From contig CACZIT010000002.1 of the NCBI GenBank assembly GCA_902781315.1, positions 124,001 to 188,000 on the forward strand: DNA of 64,000 bases. The letters run 5' to 3'. This DNA comes from an uncultured Prevotellaceae bacterium (GTDB taxonomy: Bacteria > Bacteroidota > Bacteroidia > Bacteroidales > Bacteroidaceae). The translations under genes were made by a program, and so were the position numbers. Positions 29,460-37,590 of the stretch are shown piece by piece; positions within the stretch are counted from its first letter, which is position 1, and the number at the start of each line of letters is the position of its first letter. The notes below the pieces were generated by a model. The model was not told where the DNA came from, made no database searches, and saw only the letters and a list, made by a program, of their open reading frames with translations.

Positions 29460-30902
29460 TTACTCAGCGGCGGCGAAGGCCTGGGCTTCGGCAGCGGCAA
29501 TGATTTCCTCGCGGGTTTGCTCGCGGGCGCTGATGTCGCTCAGGTCGAACTCATCGTCGTCGTCAACAGGGGAAGCGACCGGTGCTTCAGCGACGGGCTT
29601 AGGAGCCTTTGTCTTCTGCGCAGCAGCCTTGTTCTTCTTCTGGCGCTCAGCTTTGGGCTTGCTGTCCTTGGCGGGCTGTGCCTCGCTATCGGCTTCGGGG
29701 CGAACCTTCGATTCCTTAGCGGGCTGCACCTCGTTATTGCCTTCAGGACGAGCCTTGCTCTTGCGGCCAGGTTTGGCAGCAGGCTTCTGATCGGAAGCGG
29801 CTGGCTTCTGTTCAGCAACCTTCTGCTTTTCGATAGGCTTCTGTTTTTCAGCTGGTTTCTGCTCGGCAGCTTTTTGCTTTTCTATAGGCTTCTGTTCAGC
29901 AGCCTTCTGCTTCTCGGCTGGCTTCGCCTTTTCGCTGGTCTTCGGCTTTTCAGCAACCTTCTGCTTCTCGGGAGCCTTGGGCTTCTCAGCCTGTCGAGGT
30001 TTTTCTTCTTTGACGGGCTCGGGCTTTTCGACCACTTGCAAAGCGGGAGCCGGCGACGAAGAAACTACGATGAAGTCTTCCTGCTCGTCGGTGCGGGGAA
30101 CAGCCATGGCAGGCTCTTCCTCCATCTTTGTGCGGTCGCTCTTGGCGGCGAAGACGGCGTCGACGAACTGCGGCTTCTTACGCAGTTGCTCGAGTGTGAG
30201 CTTCGAGGCCATCTGCTGGCTCTCCTTCTTGCTGTAGCCGTTGCCCTTGCAGCCTTCGATGCCCTCGATGACCACCTGGTAGCAGAATGTGGGGCTGCCC
30301 TGCTTGTCTTTCTCCTGATTGAGCAGTCGGAATTCCATACGCACGCGGTTCTTCTGCGTCCACTCCAGCAGCTTCGACTTGAAGTTTACTTCCTTGTAGG
30401 CCACCTTGTCGATGTTGATCATCTGCTTCAGGATGCGGTTCTGCATGAAGCGCATGCAGGCGTCGTAGCCCCGATCGAGATAGATGGCTCCGACGAGTGC
30501 CTCGAAGGCGTTGCCACCCATGTAGCTGTTGTGGCTCTGTCCGCGGCTGTTGGAGAGAATGAGTTCGTTGATACCCATCTCCTGAGCCAGTCGTCCGAGC
30601 GTTTCGCGCTGCACGAGTTTCGAGCGTGTATTGGTGAGAAATCCCTCGCGCTTGCCGGGGAAGTGTTTGAAGACGATATAACCTACGACGGCATCGAGAA
30701 TGGCATCGCCAAGGAACTCCAGTCGTTCGTTGTTGACGGGTTTTCCTTTCTCGTTGCGGCGTGCGATGCTCTTGTGGAGCAGTGCCGTCTTGTAGAGTTC
30801 AATGTTGTGCGGATAAAATCCGATGATTCGGTACAAAGACACATAAAGCTCCTTCTCCTTGCGGAAAGGGAGCTTTATGCGATCGAAAAAATTACTCAGC
30901 AT
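29460..30902 (-). CDS. rnc: Ribonuclease III with a long Lys/Ala/Pro/Gln-rich C-terminal tail
   Basis: RNase III cleaves double-stranded RNA in rRNA processing. The signature NERLEFLGDA is at residues 58-67 and the second metal-binding helix is GNAFEALVGAIYLDRGYD. A dsRNA-binding domain follows (KSKLLEWTQKNRVRMEF ... GNGYSKKESQQMASKLTLEQL). The standard enzyme would end near residue 250. Here another ~230 residues follow, built of degenerate heptad-like units (EKQKAAEQKP, PIEKQKVAEQ), highly charged and presumably disordered, ending in an acidic segment DDDEFDLSDIS and an Ala-rich tip. It overlaps fabF by 11 nt. Confidence 0.95.
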   Translation of the reverse strand: MLSNFFDRIKLPFRKEKELYVSLYRIIGFYPHNIELYKTALLHKSIARRNEKGKPVNNERLEFLGDAILDAVVGYIVFKHFPGKREGFLTNTRSKLVQRETLGRLAQEMGINELILSNSRGQSHNSYMGGNAFEALVGAIYLDRGYDACMRFMQNRILKQMINIDKVAYKEVNFKSKLLEWTQKNRVRMEFRLLNQEKDKQGSPTFCYQVVIEGIEGCKGNGYSKKESQQMASKLTLEQLRKKPQFVDAVFAAKSDRTKMEEEPAMAVPRTDEQEDFIVVSSSPAPALQVVEKPEPVKEEKPRQAEKPKAPEKQKVAEKPKTSEKAKPAEKQKAAEQKPIEKQKAAEQKPAEKQKPIEKQKVAEQKPAASDQKPAAKPGRKSKARPEGNNEVQPAKESKVRPEADSEAQPAKDSKPKAERQKKNKAAAQKTKAPKPVAEAPVASPVDDDDEFDLSDISAREQTREEIIAAAEAQAFAAAE

Positions 30903-32154
30903 ACTTCTTGAATACTACGCATGCGTTGTGACCACCGAAGCCGAAGGTGTTGCTGATGGCAGCACGCACCTGGCGCTTCTGTGCCTTGTTGAAGGTGTAG
31001 TTGAGGTCGTAGTCGATCTCAGGATCTTTGTCATCTTCAGCATGATTGATGGTTGGCGGCACAATGTCGTTCTGCACGGCGAGTACGGCTACCATAGCCT
31101 CGACGGCTCCGGCGGCACCGAGAAGGTGTCCGGTCATCGACTTTGTGGAAGAAATGTTGAGTTGATAGGCTGCCTGTCCGAAGACCTCCTTGATGGCTTT
31201 CACCTCGGAGATATCGCCGACGTGGGTTGAAGTGCCGTGGACGTTGATATAGTCGATATCCTCGGGCTTGAGAGCAGCGTCGTCGAGGGCGGCCTGCATC
31301 ACGAGTTTGGCTCCGAGGCCTTCGGGATGGCTGGCAGTGATGTGGTAGGCGTCGCCACTGAGGCCTTCGCCGACCATTTCAGCATAAATCTTGGCACCAC
31401 GGGCCTTGGCGTGCTCCAGTTCCTCGAGGATGAGGCATCCGGCACCTTCGGCCATGACGAATCCGTCGCGCGAAGCGCTGAAGGGGCGCGAAGCTCCGGC
31501 GGGGTCGTCGTTGCGGGTGGAGAGGGCGTGCATGGCGTTGAAGCCTCCTACGCCGCACATGCAGATGGCACTTTCGGCACCACCGGCAAGAATGGCGTTG
31601 GCTTTGCCCAGACGAATAAGGTTAAAGGCATCGGCCAGGGCATTGCTCGACGAAGCGCAGGCGCTGGTCGTGGCAAAGTTGGGTCCGTGGAAGCCGAAGT
31701 GGATGGAGATGTGTCCGGCGGCAATGTCGCTGATCATCTTCGGAATGAAGAAGGGCGAGAACTTCGGTCCGTCTTCGATGTGCTGTCCGTAGTAGACAAC
31801 CTCGTCCTCGAAGGTGCGGATACCGCCGATGCCTACGCCATAGACAACGCCGATGCGGTTCTTGTCTACAGTCTCCAAATCCATGCCACTATCCTGCACA
31901 GCCTGCATGGCTGAAATCATAGCTATCTGTGTATAGCGGTCGATTTTGCGTGACTCTTTACGATCGAGCCAATCGTTGATGTTCAGATTTTTGATTTCGC
32001 AGGCAAAATGTGTTTTGCACTTAGAGCTGTCAAATTGGGTAATAGGAGCAGCACCGCTGACGCCATTGAGGAGGTTTTTCCATGTTTCCTCAACAGAGTT
32101 TCCTACTGGAGTGACGGCACCAAGTCCTGTTACTACTACTCTTTTTAATTCCAT
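30892..32154 (-). CDS. fabF: 3-oxoacyl-[acyl-carrier-protein] synthase II
   Basis: FabF condenses malonyl-ACP with acyl-ACP in fatty acid elongation. The catalytic triad is seen: Cys in FATTSACASSSNAL (about residue 163), His in NVHGTSTHVGD and His in MTGHLLGAAGAVEAM. The start MELKRVVVTGLGAVTPVGNS (32154) gives 420 residues, normal for the family; the upstream extension in the open frame runs into the acpP-fabF gap. The gene follows acpP by 105 nt and overlaps rnc, the common acpP-fabF-rnc order. Confidence 0.98.
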   Translation of the reverse strand: MELKRVVVTGLGAVTPVGNSVEETWKNLLNGVSGAAPITQFDSSKCKTHFACEIKNLNINDWLDRKESRKIDRYTQIAMISAMQAVQDSGMDLETVDKNRIGVVYGVGIGGIRTFEDEVVYYGQHIEDGPKFSPFFIPKMISDIAAGHISIHFGFHGPNFATTSACASSSNALADAFNLIRLGKANAILAGGAESAICMCGVGGFNAMHALSTRNDDPAGASRPFSASRDGFVMAEGAGCLILEELEHAKARGAKIYAEMVGEGLSGDAYHITASHPEGLGAKLVMQAALDDAALKPEDIDYINVHGTSTHVGDISEVKAIKEVFGQAAYQLNISSTKSMTGHLLGAAGAVEAMVAVLAVQNDIVPPTINHAEDDKDPEIDYDLNYTFNKAQKRQVRAAISNTFGFGGHNACVVFKKYAE

Positions 32155-32259
32155 AGAAACATTGATTAGGTGGAAAATAAAAAGTGAAAAATTTGCTACT
32201 GCTGCGATATGAATAAGCCTACGCAGCCACAAATTTTTCACTTTTCATTTTTCACTTTC

Positions 32260-32496
32260 TTACTTTGCGTTCTCTTCGATGTAAGCAATGGCATCGCCAA
32301 CAGTGGCAATCTTCTCTGCCTTATCGTCGGGAATAGAAATACCAAACTCCTTCTCAAATTCCATAATGAGTTCTACTGTATCGAGAGAGTCGGCACCAAG
32401 GTCGTTAGTGAAACTTGCTTCGGGCTTCACTTCAGCCTCGTCAACACCCAGTTTGTCTACGATGATTTCCTTTACTTTGCTTTCAATTTCTGACAT
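32260..32496 (-). CDS. acpP: Acyl carrier protein
   Basis: A 78-residue acidic protein. The phosphopantetheine attachment site is Ser37 in [20 protein letters not shown]. It carries acyl chains for FabF and other enzymes. The promoter at 32562-32593 lies about 65 nt upstream, and the DUF4254 gene diverges on the other side. Confidence 0.98.
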   Translation of the reverse strand: MSEIESKVKEIIVDKLGVDEAEVKPEASFTNDLGADSLDTVELIMEFEKEFGISIPDDKAEKIATVGDAIAYIEENAK

Positions 32497-32561
32497 AATT
32501 CTAAAATTTTAATTGGTTTATAATTACGTTAAATTTTTACACTTGATTTCAAAATCGGGTG

Positions 32562-32593
32562 CAAAGAAACAAATTTTTCTTTAGTTACGCAAA
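32562..32593 (-). promoter_or_regulatory. Promoter of acpP-fabF-rnc
   Basis: On the minus strand TTTG (32590-32593), a 20-nt spacer and TTTCTTTG (32562-32569), one mismatch from TAnnTTTG. Confidence 0.6.
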
Positions 32594-32673
32594 TATTTTT
32601 ATAAAAAAAGCATTACGTGTTGCACAAACAACATGACATTGTGCAAAAAAAAACGTTATTTTATGGCTTTTCA

Positions 32674-32705
32674 TTTGTTTAATTAAAAAATAATACTTAT
32701 ATTTG
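32674..32705 (+). promoter_or_regulatory. Promoter of the DUF4254-GT9 pair
   Basis: TTTG (32674-32677), a 20-nt spacer and TATATTTG (32698-32705), a full match to both boxes. The start codon follows 35 nt later. Confidence 0.8.
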
Positions 32706-32739
32706 CACATTCTTAATTGTCTTAAATAGAAACACTGAA

Positions 32740-33348
32740 ATGACTTTTACTGAGCAATGTAACCAAATCTTCGCGATGGTCATCAGAGACTATCACGTGA
32801 AGGACTCTGTGGATACCCCCATCAACAACCCCTACGACCGCGATTCCATTGAGAACCGGCTCTACCTGAAGTGCTGGATTGACACCGTGCAGTGGCACTT
32901 CGAGGACATTATTCGCGATCCGCACATCAACCCTGTGGAGGCGTTGCAGTTGAAGCGTCGCATCGACCAGTCGAACCAGGATCGCACCGACCTGGTGGAG
33001 CAGATTGACAGTTACTTCCGCCACACGTACAGTCACGTGCGTCCGTTGCCTGATGCCACCATCAATACGGAGAGTCCGGCGTGGGCAGTGGACAGACTGA
33101 GCATTCTGGCGCTGAAGATTTACCACATGCGCGAGCAGGCCGAGCGTGCCGATGCCAGCGAGGAGCATCGCCAGAAGTGCCAGAGCAAGCTGGACGTGCT
33201 GCTGGAGCAGCAGAAGGATCTGTCGACGGCCATCGACCAGTTGCTGGCCGACATCGAGGCTGGCCGCAAGTACATGAAGGTGTATCGGCAGATGAAGATG
33301 TACAACGATCCTTCGACCAACCCTGTTCTCTATCAGAAAAAGGTTTAA
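32740..33348 (+). CDS. DUF4254 family protein
   Basis: A 202-residue, wholly helical, soluble protein. The stretch PYDRDSIENRLYLKCWIDTVQWHFEDIIRDP and LKRRIDQSNQDRTDLVEQID are typical of DUF4254, a Bacteroidetes family that habitually precedes an LPS glycosyltransferase gene. The latter half (EEHRQKCQSKLDVLLEQQKDLSTAIDQLL) looks like a coiled coil. No catalytic residues are recognisable. The heptosyltransferase-like gene follows after 60 nt, so a role linked to lipooligosaccharide synthesis is an inference from context. Confidence 0.88.
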   Translation: MTFTEQCNQIFAMVIRDYHVKDSVDTPINNPYDRDSIENRLYLKCWIDTVQWHFEDIIRDPHINPVEALQLKRRIDQSNQDRTDLVEQIDSYFRHTYSHVRPLPDATINTESPAWAVDRLSILALKIYHMREQAERADASEEHRQKCQSKLDVLLEQQKDLSTAIDQLLADIEAGRKYMKVYRQMKMYNDPSTNPVLYQKKV

Positions 33349-33364
33349 AGGGCGTTTATTGGGC

Positions 33365-33412
33365 ATGAAGACTGAGCACATAAAAGGCTTAAAGGACGTA
33401 TATAGAGCATGA
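33365..33412 (+). other. Duplicated gene start forming a 15-codon upstream ORF
   Basis: ATGAAGACTGAGCACAT at 33365 is repeated, with one change, at 33409 (the GT9 start). The first copy opens a 15-codon frame (MKTEHIKGLKDVYRA) whose TGA overlaps the ATG of the real gene (ATGA). It could couple translation of the two, or be a passive local duplication. Confidence 0.6.
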
Positions 33413-34461
33413 AGACTGAACACATTCTGATTATCCGTTTCTCGGCGCTGGGCGACGTGGCGATGACGGTGCCTGTGGTGAGTGCGCTTGCTGAGCAGTA
33501 TCCTCACGTGCGCATCACGGTGCTGAGCAAGCCGTTCACCCGTGTGTTCTTTGAGGGTCTGGCACCTAACGTTGGTTTCATGGGAGCTGACGTGAAGGGT
33601 GAATATCGTGGTGTGAAGGGCTTGAATGCGCTCTATCGTCGGCTGTCGGCAAAACATTTCACGGCGATTGCTGACCTTCACGACACGCTGCGCTCGAAGT
33701 ATCTGCGCATGCGCTTCAACCTGGGTCACAACAAGGTGGAGCACATCAATAAGCACAAGAACGGAAAGCGCCTGCTGACGTCTCAGTGCAACAAGCACTT
33801 GGAGCAGCAACCCACGTCGTTTGAGAACTATGCCGACGTGTTCGACCGTTTGGGTTATCCCGTCAGGCTTGACTTCCAGTCGATGTTTGCCAGCGAAGGG
33901 CCCGACCTGTCGCTGTTGCCCGAGGAGTTGAGGGTGAAACCTGCCGGTGAGAAGTGGATTGGGATAGCACCCTTTGCCGCCCATTGCGGGAAGATTTATC
34001 CCATTGAACGGATGGAGGAGGTGGTGGGTCGTCTGTCAGGACAGTTGCAGCAGAGCCGGTTGTTCCTGTTCGGTGGTGGCAAGGAAGAAAAAATGTTGTT
34101 GGACGAGTGGGCTGGGAAATACGCAAAGTGTACGAATGCGTCGTCGCTGCTTGACGGTCTGCAGCAGGAACTGGTGCTGATGAGCCAGCTGGACTGCATG
34201 GTATCGATGGATTCAGCCAACATGCACCTGGCTTCGCTGGTGGCGGTTCCTGTGGTCAGTGTGTGGGGAGCTACCCATCCCTATGCTGGCTTCATGGGCT
34301 GGCGGCAGAAGGAGGAGAATGCGGTACAGGTGGACTTGCCCTGCCGCCCGTGCTCCATCTACGGCAAGAAGAAATGCCACCGTGGCGACTATGCGTGCCT
34401 GAACGAAATCACGCCCGACATGATTGTGGAGCGCGTCCTGCACGTGGTGGATGGAGTGTAA
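33409..34461 (+). CDS. Glycosyltransferase family 9 (heptosyltransferase-like)
   Basis: A 350-residue GT-B enzyme. The N-terminal IIRFSALGDVAMTVPVVSAL is the acceptor-side signature of GT9, with WIGIAPFAAHCGKIYP in the middle and SMDSANMHLASLVAVPVVSVWGATHP in the donor-binding domain. GT9 enzymes add heptose or related sugars to the LPS core on the cytosolic face. Four Cys near the end (LPCRPCSIYGKKKCHRGDYAC) look like a small metal-binding cluster seen in many Bacteroidetes members. It pairs with DUF4254 upstream and ends before a strong bidirectional terminator. Confidence 0.92.
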   Translation: MKTEHILIIRFSALGDVAMTVPVVSALAEQYPHVRITVLSKPFTRVFFEGLAPNVGFMGADVKGEYRGVKGLNALYRRLSAKHFTAIADLHDTLRSKYLRMRFNLGHNKVEHINKHKNGKRLLTSQCNKHLEQQPTSFENYADVFDRLGYPVRLDFQSMFASEGPDLSLLPEELRVKPAGEKWIGIAPFAAHCGKIYPIERMEEVVGRLSGQLQQSRLFLFGGGKEEKMLLDEWAGKYAKCTNASSLLDGLQQELVLMSQLDCMVSMDSANMHLASLVAVPVVSVWGATHPYAGFMGWRQKEENAVQVDLPCRPCSIYGKKKCHRGDYACLNEITPDMIVERVLHVVDGV

Positions 34462-34534
34462 GACTGACAGCGTTTTTTACACATTATTATATAATATAGT
34501 AGTTTCTAGTTTTTTAGTTGCTAGTTTAAAAAAG

Positions 34535-34581
34535 AAAGGAAAGCAATGTCTCAGATGACGCGTGAGACATTGCTTTCCTTT
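34535..34581. terminator. Bidirectional terminator between GT9 and the YejM-like gene
   Basis: Perfect 19-nt arms AAAGGAAAGCAATGTCTCA (34535-34553) and its complement (34563-34581) with a 9-nt loop; A-rich before and T-rich after. Confidence 0.9.
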
Positions 34582-34583
34582 TG

Positions 34584-36425
34584 TTATTTCATGAAGCGGT
34601 TGAGGCGGTCGACGGCCTGACGGAACTGGCGGGGGTTGAGATGATAGGAGGCAACGGGATTGAGGCAGCTGTCGGTGACGTCGAGCGTGCCTTCGGCGGT
34701 TTTTTCAAGAATGGTGTCGCCGTCGATGATGAATGCGTAGTTGAGTTCGCTGCCCACGATGTGCCACGAGCGCGACTGGGTGTCGAGTAGCTGGTGGCCG
34801 AGGCTGTAGGTGCTGTCGGGGCTGGTGACGCCGAGTGCGGCGTGCATGAGTGTGGGTACGATGTCGTAGTGGGTGGTGCGGTGGGTGAACTGTTGTGGCT
34901 GAGTGTGATCGGGCCAGTGCACGATGAGCGGCACGGCAATTTGCCACTGTGAGAAGTTGCCGTTGTGTCCCCAGAAGTTCTTGTGGTTTTCGTTGAACTC
35001 CTGTGCGTGGTCGCCAGTGATGATGACGATGGTGTTGCGATGGAGACCGTGCTGTTGTAATGCCTGCAGCACTTGTCCCACCATGATATCGATCTGATAG
35101 CAACAGTTCCGATATAGGTTGAAATAGGGTGTGGGATCGAGCGATGGACTGAGTTTTGTATAGTCGGCATAGGGCCATGCGGGTCGGAATCGCGTGTTAA
35201 GCTCCTGCGGCATCTGGTAGCTGTGGGCGAGGTCGTAGAAGAGCATGGCGAAGAACGGCTGCCGGTCGTTGGCGTGCTGTGGCAGTGAGGCGAGGAAGTT
35301 GTCGGTCAGCTGCCTGTCGCGGTCGTAGACGGTGGCTCCTTCGGTGGCGGTGTTGAGATGGGGAATGTGTTGGAACACGACGCGGTGGAAGGGTGGATTC
35401 TGGATGGTGGCTCCGGGATAGACCTGACAGTTGTAGCCTTGGCGCAACATTTCGTCGATGAAGACGGGCGAGGCGTGATTGGCCTCGAAGAGATCCCAGT
35501 AGTAGGAAGGCAGCGAGAAGAACATGCCGAAGACGGCGCTGCGTGTGCCGTTGGAGCAGCTGACGTGGTTCTGGAACCACTGGCTCTCGTGGGCATAGCG
35601 GTAGATGTTTGGCATGCAGTCAGCGGTGAGTGCCCGGCGGTTCCAGGAGTCGATGAGGATGAGCACGATGTTGGGTTTCTCCTGGAGCGGCTGTGCCTGA
35701 ATGGGCTGCAGGGGATAGCGGATGTCGGCTGAGGCAGCGTTGTGGGTGGTGAGGCTGTTGGGGGAGGAGGCGGTTGCGACGGGGTCGCAACCAACGTGAC
35801 GCAGCATGAACTTATAGGCGGTTGTGGGGAAGTAGTAGGGCAGCAGTCGTCGGCTCTTGATGACCGATGGCCGTTGCAGGAATGAGGCATAGACGTGGTA
35901 GCCGTGGGCAAACAGTGTGGCGGCTATGAGGGTGAGTACGATGGTCAGTAGCTGTCGCTTGTGGCAGCGGTGACTCCATCGGCTGGCAACGGCCCAGAGC
36001 AGCAGGTGAAGGACGATGAAGAAGGCGAAGAGGGCAAATTCCTTCAGATAGAGCAGAGGAGAGAAGGCAAACACTTCGGTAGCATTTTGGCCAAACACCA
36101 TGTTGAGCACGAAGCCGTTGATATGGAAGCGGTAGAGGTTGTAGACCTGCATATCGAGGAAGACCAGCACGGAGATGAGCATGCCACTTGCCACGAGCAG
36201 CGTGACAGCAGCCTTGCGTTGCTTCAGTAGCATGAGGGGGAGAAACAACACCACGAGCGGCACGAGCATGACCACAGCGGCATGGCTGAGGCACGACGTG
36301 AGGAAGAAAGCCCATCCAGCAGCGTCCATGACCTGAAGGACTGCGCTGCCCTTGATGAACATCAGGAACTGCATGGCCAGGAGCAACGTGGCCAGGGCGT
36401 AGTAGAGGAAGGCTTTACGATACAT
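34584..36425 (-). CDS. YejM/PbgA-like inner-membrane sulfatase-fold protein (DUF3413-type)
   Basis: A 613-residue protein with five N-terminal membrane helices (about residues 5-185) and a periplasmic sulfatase-fold domain beginning PNIVLILIDSWNRRALTADCMPNI. The pattern HVSCSNGTRSAVFGMFFSLPSYYW and VIITGDHAQEFNE, GHNGNFSQWQ, fits the YejM group, which in Gram-negatives controls LPS synthesis, though here the function is inferred only from fold. A family B palindrome (35772-35792) is read in frame as HVGCDPVAT, in the linker between membrane and sulfatase parts. It overlaps the fucosyltransferase gene by 11 nt. The coding strand is C-rich. Confidence 0.85.
   Translation of the reverse strand: MYRKAFLYYALATLLLAMQFLMFIKGSAVLQVMDAAGWAFFLTSCLSHAAVVMLVPLVVLFLPLMLLKQRKAAVTLLVASGMLISVLVFLDMQVYNLYRFHINGFVLNMVFGQNATEVFAFSPLLYLKEFALFAFFIVLHLLLWAVASRWSHRCHKRQLLTIVLTLIAATLFAHGYHVYASFLQRPSVIKSRRLLPYYFPTTAYKFMLRHVGCDPVATASSPNSLTTHNAASADIRYPLQPIQAQPLQEKPNIVLILIDSWNRRALTADCMPNIYRYAHESQWFQNHVSCSNGTRSAVFGMFFSLPSYYWDLFEANHASPVFIDEMLRQGYNCQVYPGATIQNPPFHRVVFQHIPHLNTATEGATVYDRDRQLTDNFLASLPQHANDRQPFFAMLFYDLAHSYQMPQELNTRFRPAWPYADYTKLSPSLDPTPYFNLYRNCCYQIDIMVGQVLQALQQHGLHRNTIVIITGDHAQEFNENHKNFWGHNGNFSQWQIAVPLIVHWPDHTQPQQFTHRTTHYDIVPTLMHAALGVTSPDSTYSLGHQLLDTQSRSWHIVGSELNYAFIIDGDTILEKTAEGTLDVTDSCLNPVASYHLNPRQFRQAVDRLNRFMK
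35772..35792. repeat. Family B palindrome in the YejM-like gene
   Basis: GTTGCGACGGGGTCGCAAC with matching flanks, in frame within the inter-domain linker. Confidence 0.8.
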
Positions 36426-37461
36426 AGTCGAGGTATGAAATATGGGGTACGAGGTTCAGGACCTGATAGTAGTTGCGCGTGAAGAGATAGTTGCGAAGGT
36501 TGTGCCACTGGCGTCCCGACTGGCAGGGCTTGATGGTGACCTCTTGTTTCGGGGCGTCGGGGTTCAGCGAGTCGCAGACGCGAGCCACGTGCTCAAACAT
36601 GTTATAGACGTCGAGCACCAGTCGCCGGCTCTCTGCCATAGCCTTGCTGCGCTGGGCGCGGACGTCTTGCTGCAGCATCTGCTCGATGGTGTGGATGGCC
36701 TCGTCGGGCTTGCGGATGTCGATGGGGCAGAAGGCGTCCTGCGGGAAGTAGTCGGCCAGATTGGTGCAGCCGTGGTAGAAGGGGAAGCAGCCGGCCAGAT
36801 AGCAGTCGCTGATTTTCTCGGTCCAGTAGTAGGGCTGCGAGGAATTTTCGATGGCGATGTGGTAGCGATAGGGTCGCAGTACGTCCCACTTGTCGGCGAA
36901 GCCGTTGAAACCGCGGCCGAAGACATCGATGCGATTGCCGAAGTGCTCCTTCAGCCGTTGGACGAACCGGATGCGGTCGAGGTGTCCTCGCGTGAACGCC
37001 TTGTTGCTGGTGATGACAGAAATGAGTTTCGGCTTCTCGTCGTCGAGCGGCATGGCTTTGAGCTGGTCGTAGTCGAGGCTGTAGGAGCATGAGCGGTCAG
37101 GCTGCTGGCTGAATCCCACAAACCAGGGCAGCAGCGGGAAGCTGCTATGCTCGTTGGGCAGCATGCCGATGGCTTCCTGACAGGTGAAGGCATGGCCGAA
37201 CTGGCGCAAGTATTTCTTTGGATAGACGAGCACGGAGGGAGGCTCGGTGGCAAACATCAGTGTGTTTTCGGGTGCAACGCGGCAGCTGGCAGGCTGTCGG
37301 ATGCCCTTGCCCTGTACGACCCAGAAGTCGGCTTCACGGATAGAGTCGTCGAGGACGAAACGATAGCGTCCGTCGCGCGACATCAGGCTGCCGCTTGGGG
37401 TCTGGCGTGCATAGATGGCCCCAAGCGATTGGCGGTAGGGAGTAAATTTTACGGTCAACAT
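36415..37461 (-). CDS. Glycosyltransferase family 10 (alpha-1,3-fucosyltransferase-like)
   Basis: A 348-residue enzyme. The conserved GT10 donor-binding block is present: YRYHIAIENSSQPYYWTEK, then ISDCYLAGCFPFYHG, with FGRGFNGFADK before it. Such enzymes transfer fucose from GDP-fucose to GlcNAc or glucose of surface glycans or LPS. The N-terminal half is less conserved. It is cotranscribed with the YejM-like gene (11-nt overlap). The -7 box at 37467-37474 lies so close to the ATG that the transcript may be leaderless. Confidence 0.88.
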   Translation of the reverse strand: MLTVKFTPYRQSLGAIYARQTPSGSLMSRDGRYRFVLDDSIREADFWVVQGKGIRQPASCRVAPENTLMFATEPPSVLVYPKKYLRQFGHAFTCQEAIGMLPNEHSSFPLLPWFVGFSQQPDRSCSYSLDYDQLKAMPLDDEKPKLISVITSNKAFTRGHLDRIRFVQRLKEHFGNRIDVFGRGFNGFADKWDVLRPYRYHIAIENSSQPYYWTEKISDCYLAGCFPFYHGCTNLADYFPQDAFCPIDIRKPDEAIHTIEQMLQQDVRAQRSKAMAESRRLVLDVYNMFEHVARVCDSLNPDAPKQEVTIKPCQSGRQWHNLRNYLFTRNYYQVLNLVPHISYLDYVS

Positions 37462-37466
37462 ACGTG

Positions 37467-37474
37467 CAAAGGTA
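37467..37474 (-). promoter_or_regulatory. -7 box of the fucosyltransferase gene, adjacent to ATG
   Basis: The minus strand reads TACCTTTG ending 5 nt before the start codon. No -33 box is visible at the expected distance. The gap beyond holds GAGTTTA-type repeats (family E, 37482-37516). Confidence 0.5.
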
Positions 37475-37555
37475 ATAAAAAGTTGAGAGTTTAGTGTTGA
37501 GAGTTTAGAGTTTTTAACTTCTGCTACATAACTTTTGAACTTTTAATCTTTGAAC

Positions 37556-37586
37556 TTTGAACTTTAAACTTTTATTCGTACCTTTG
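37556..37586 (+). promoter_or_regulatory. Promoter of the LpxL-like acyltransferase, leaderless arrangement
   Basis: TTTG (37556-37559), a 19-nt spacer and TACCTTTG (37579-37586). The ATG starts 4 nt after the -7 box, so transcription should begin at or next to it. Confidence 0.75.
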
Positions 37587-37590
37587 CAGC

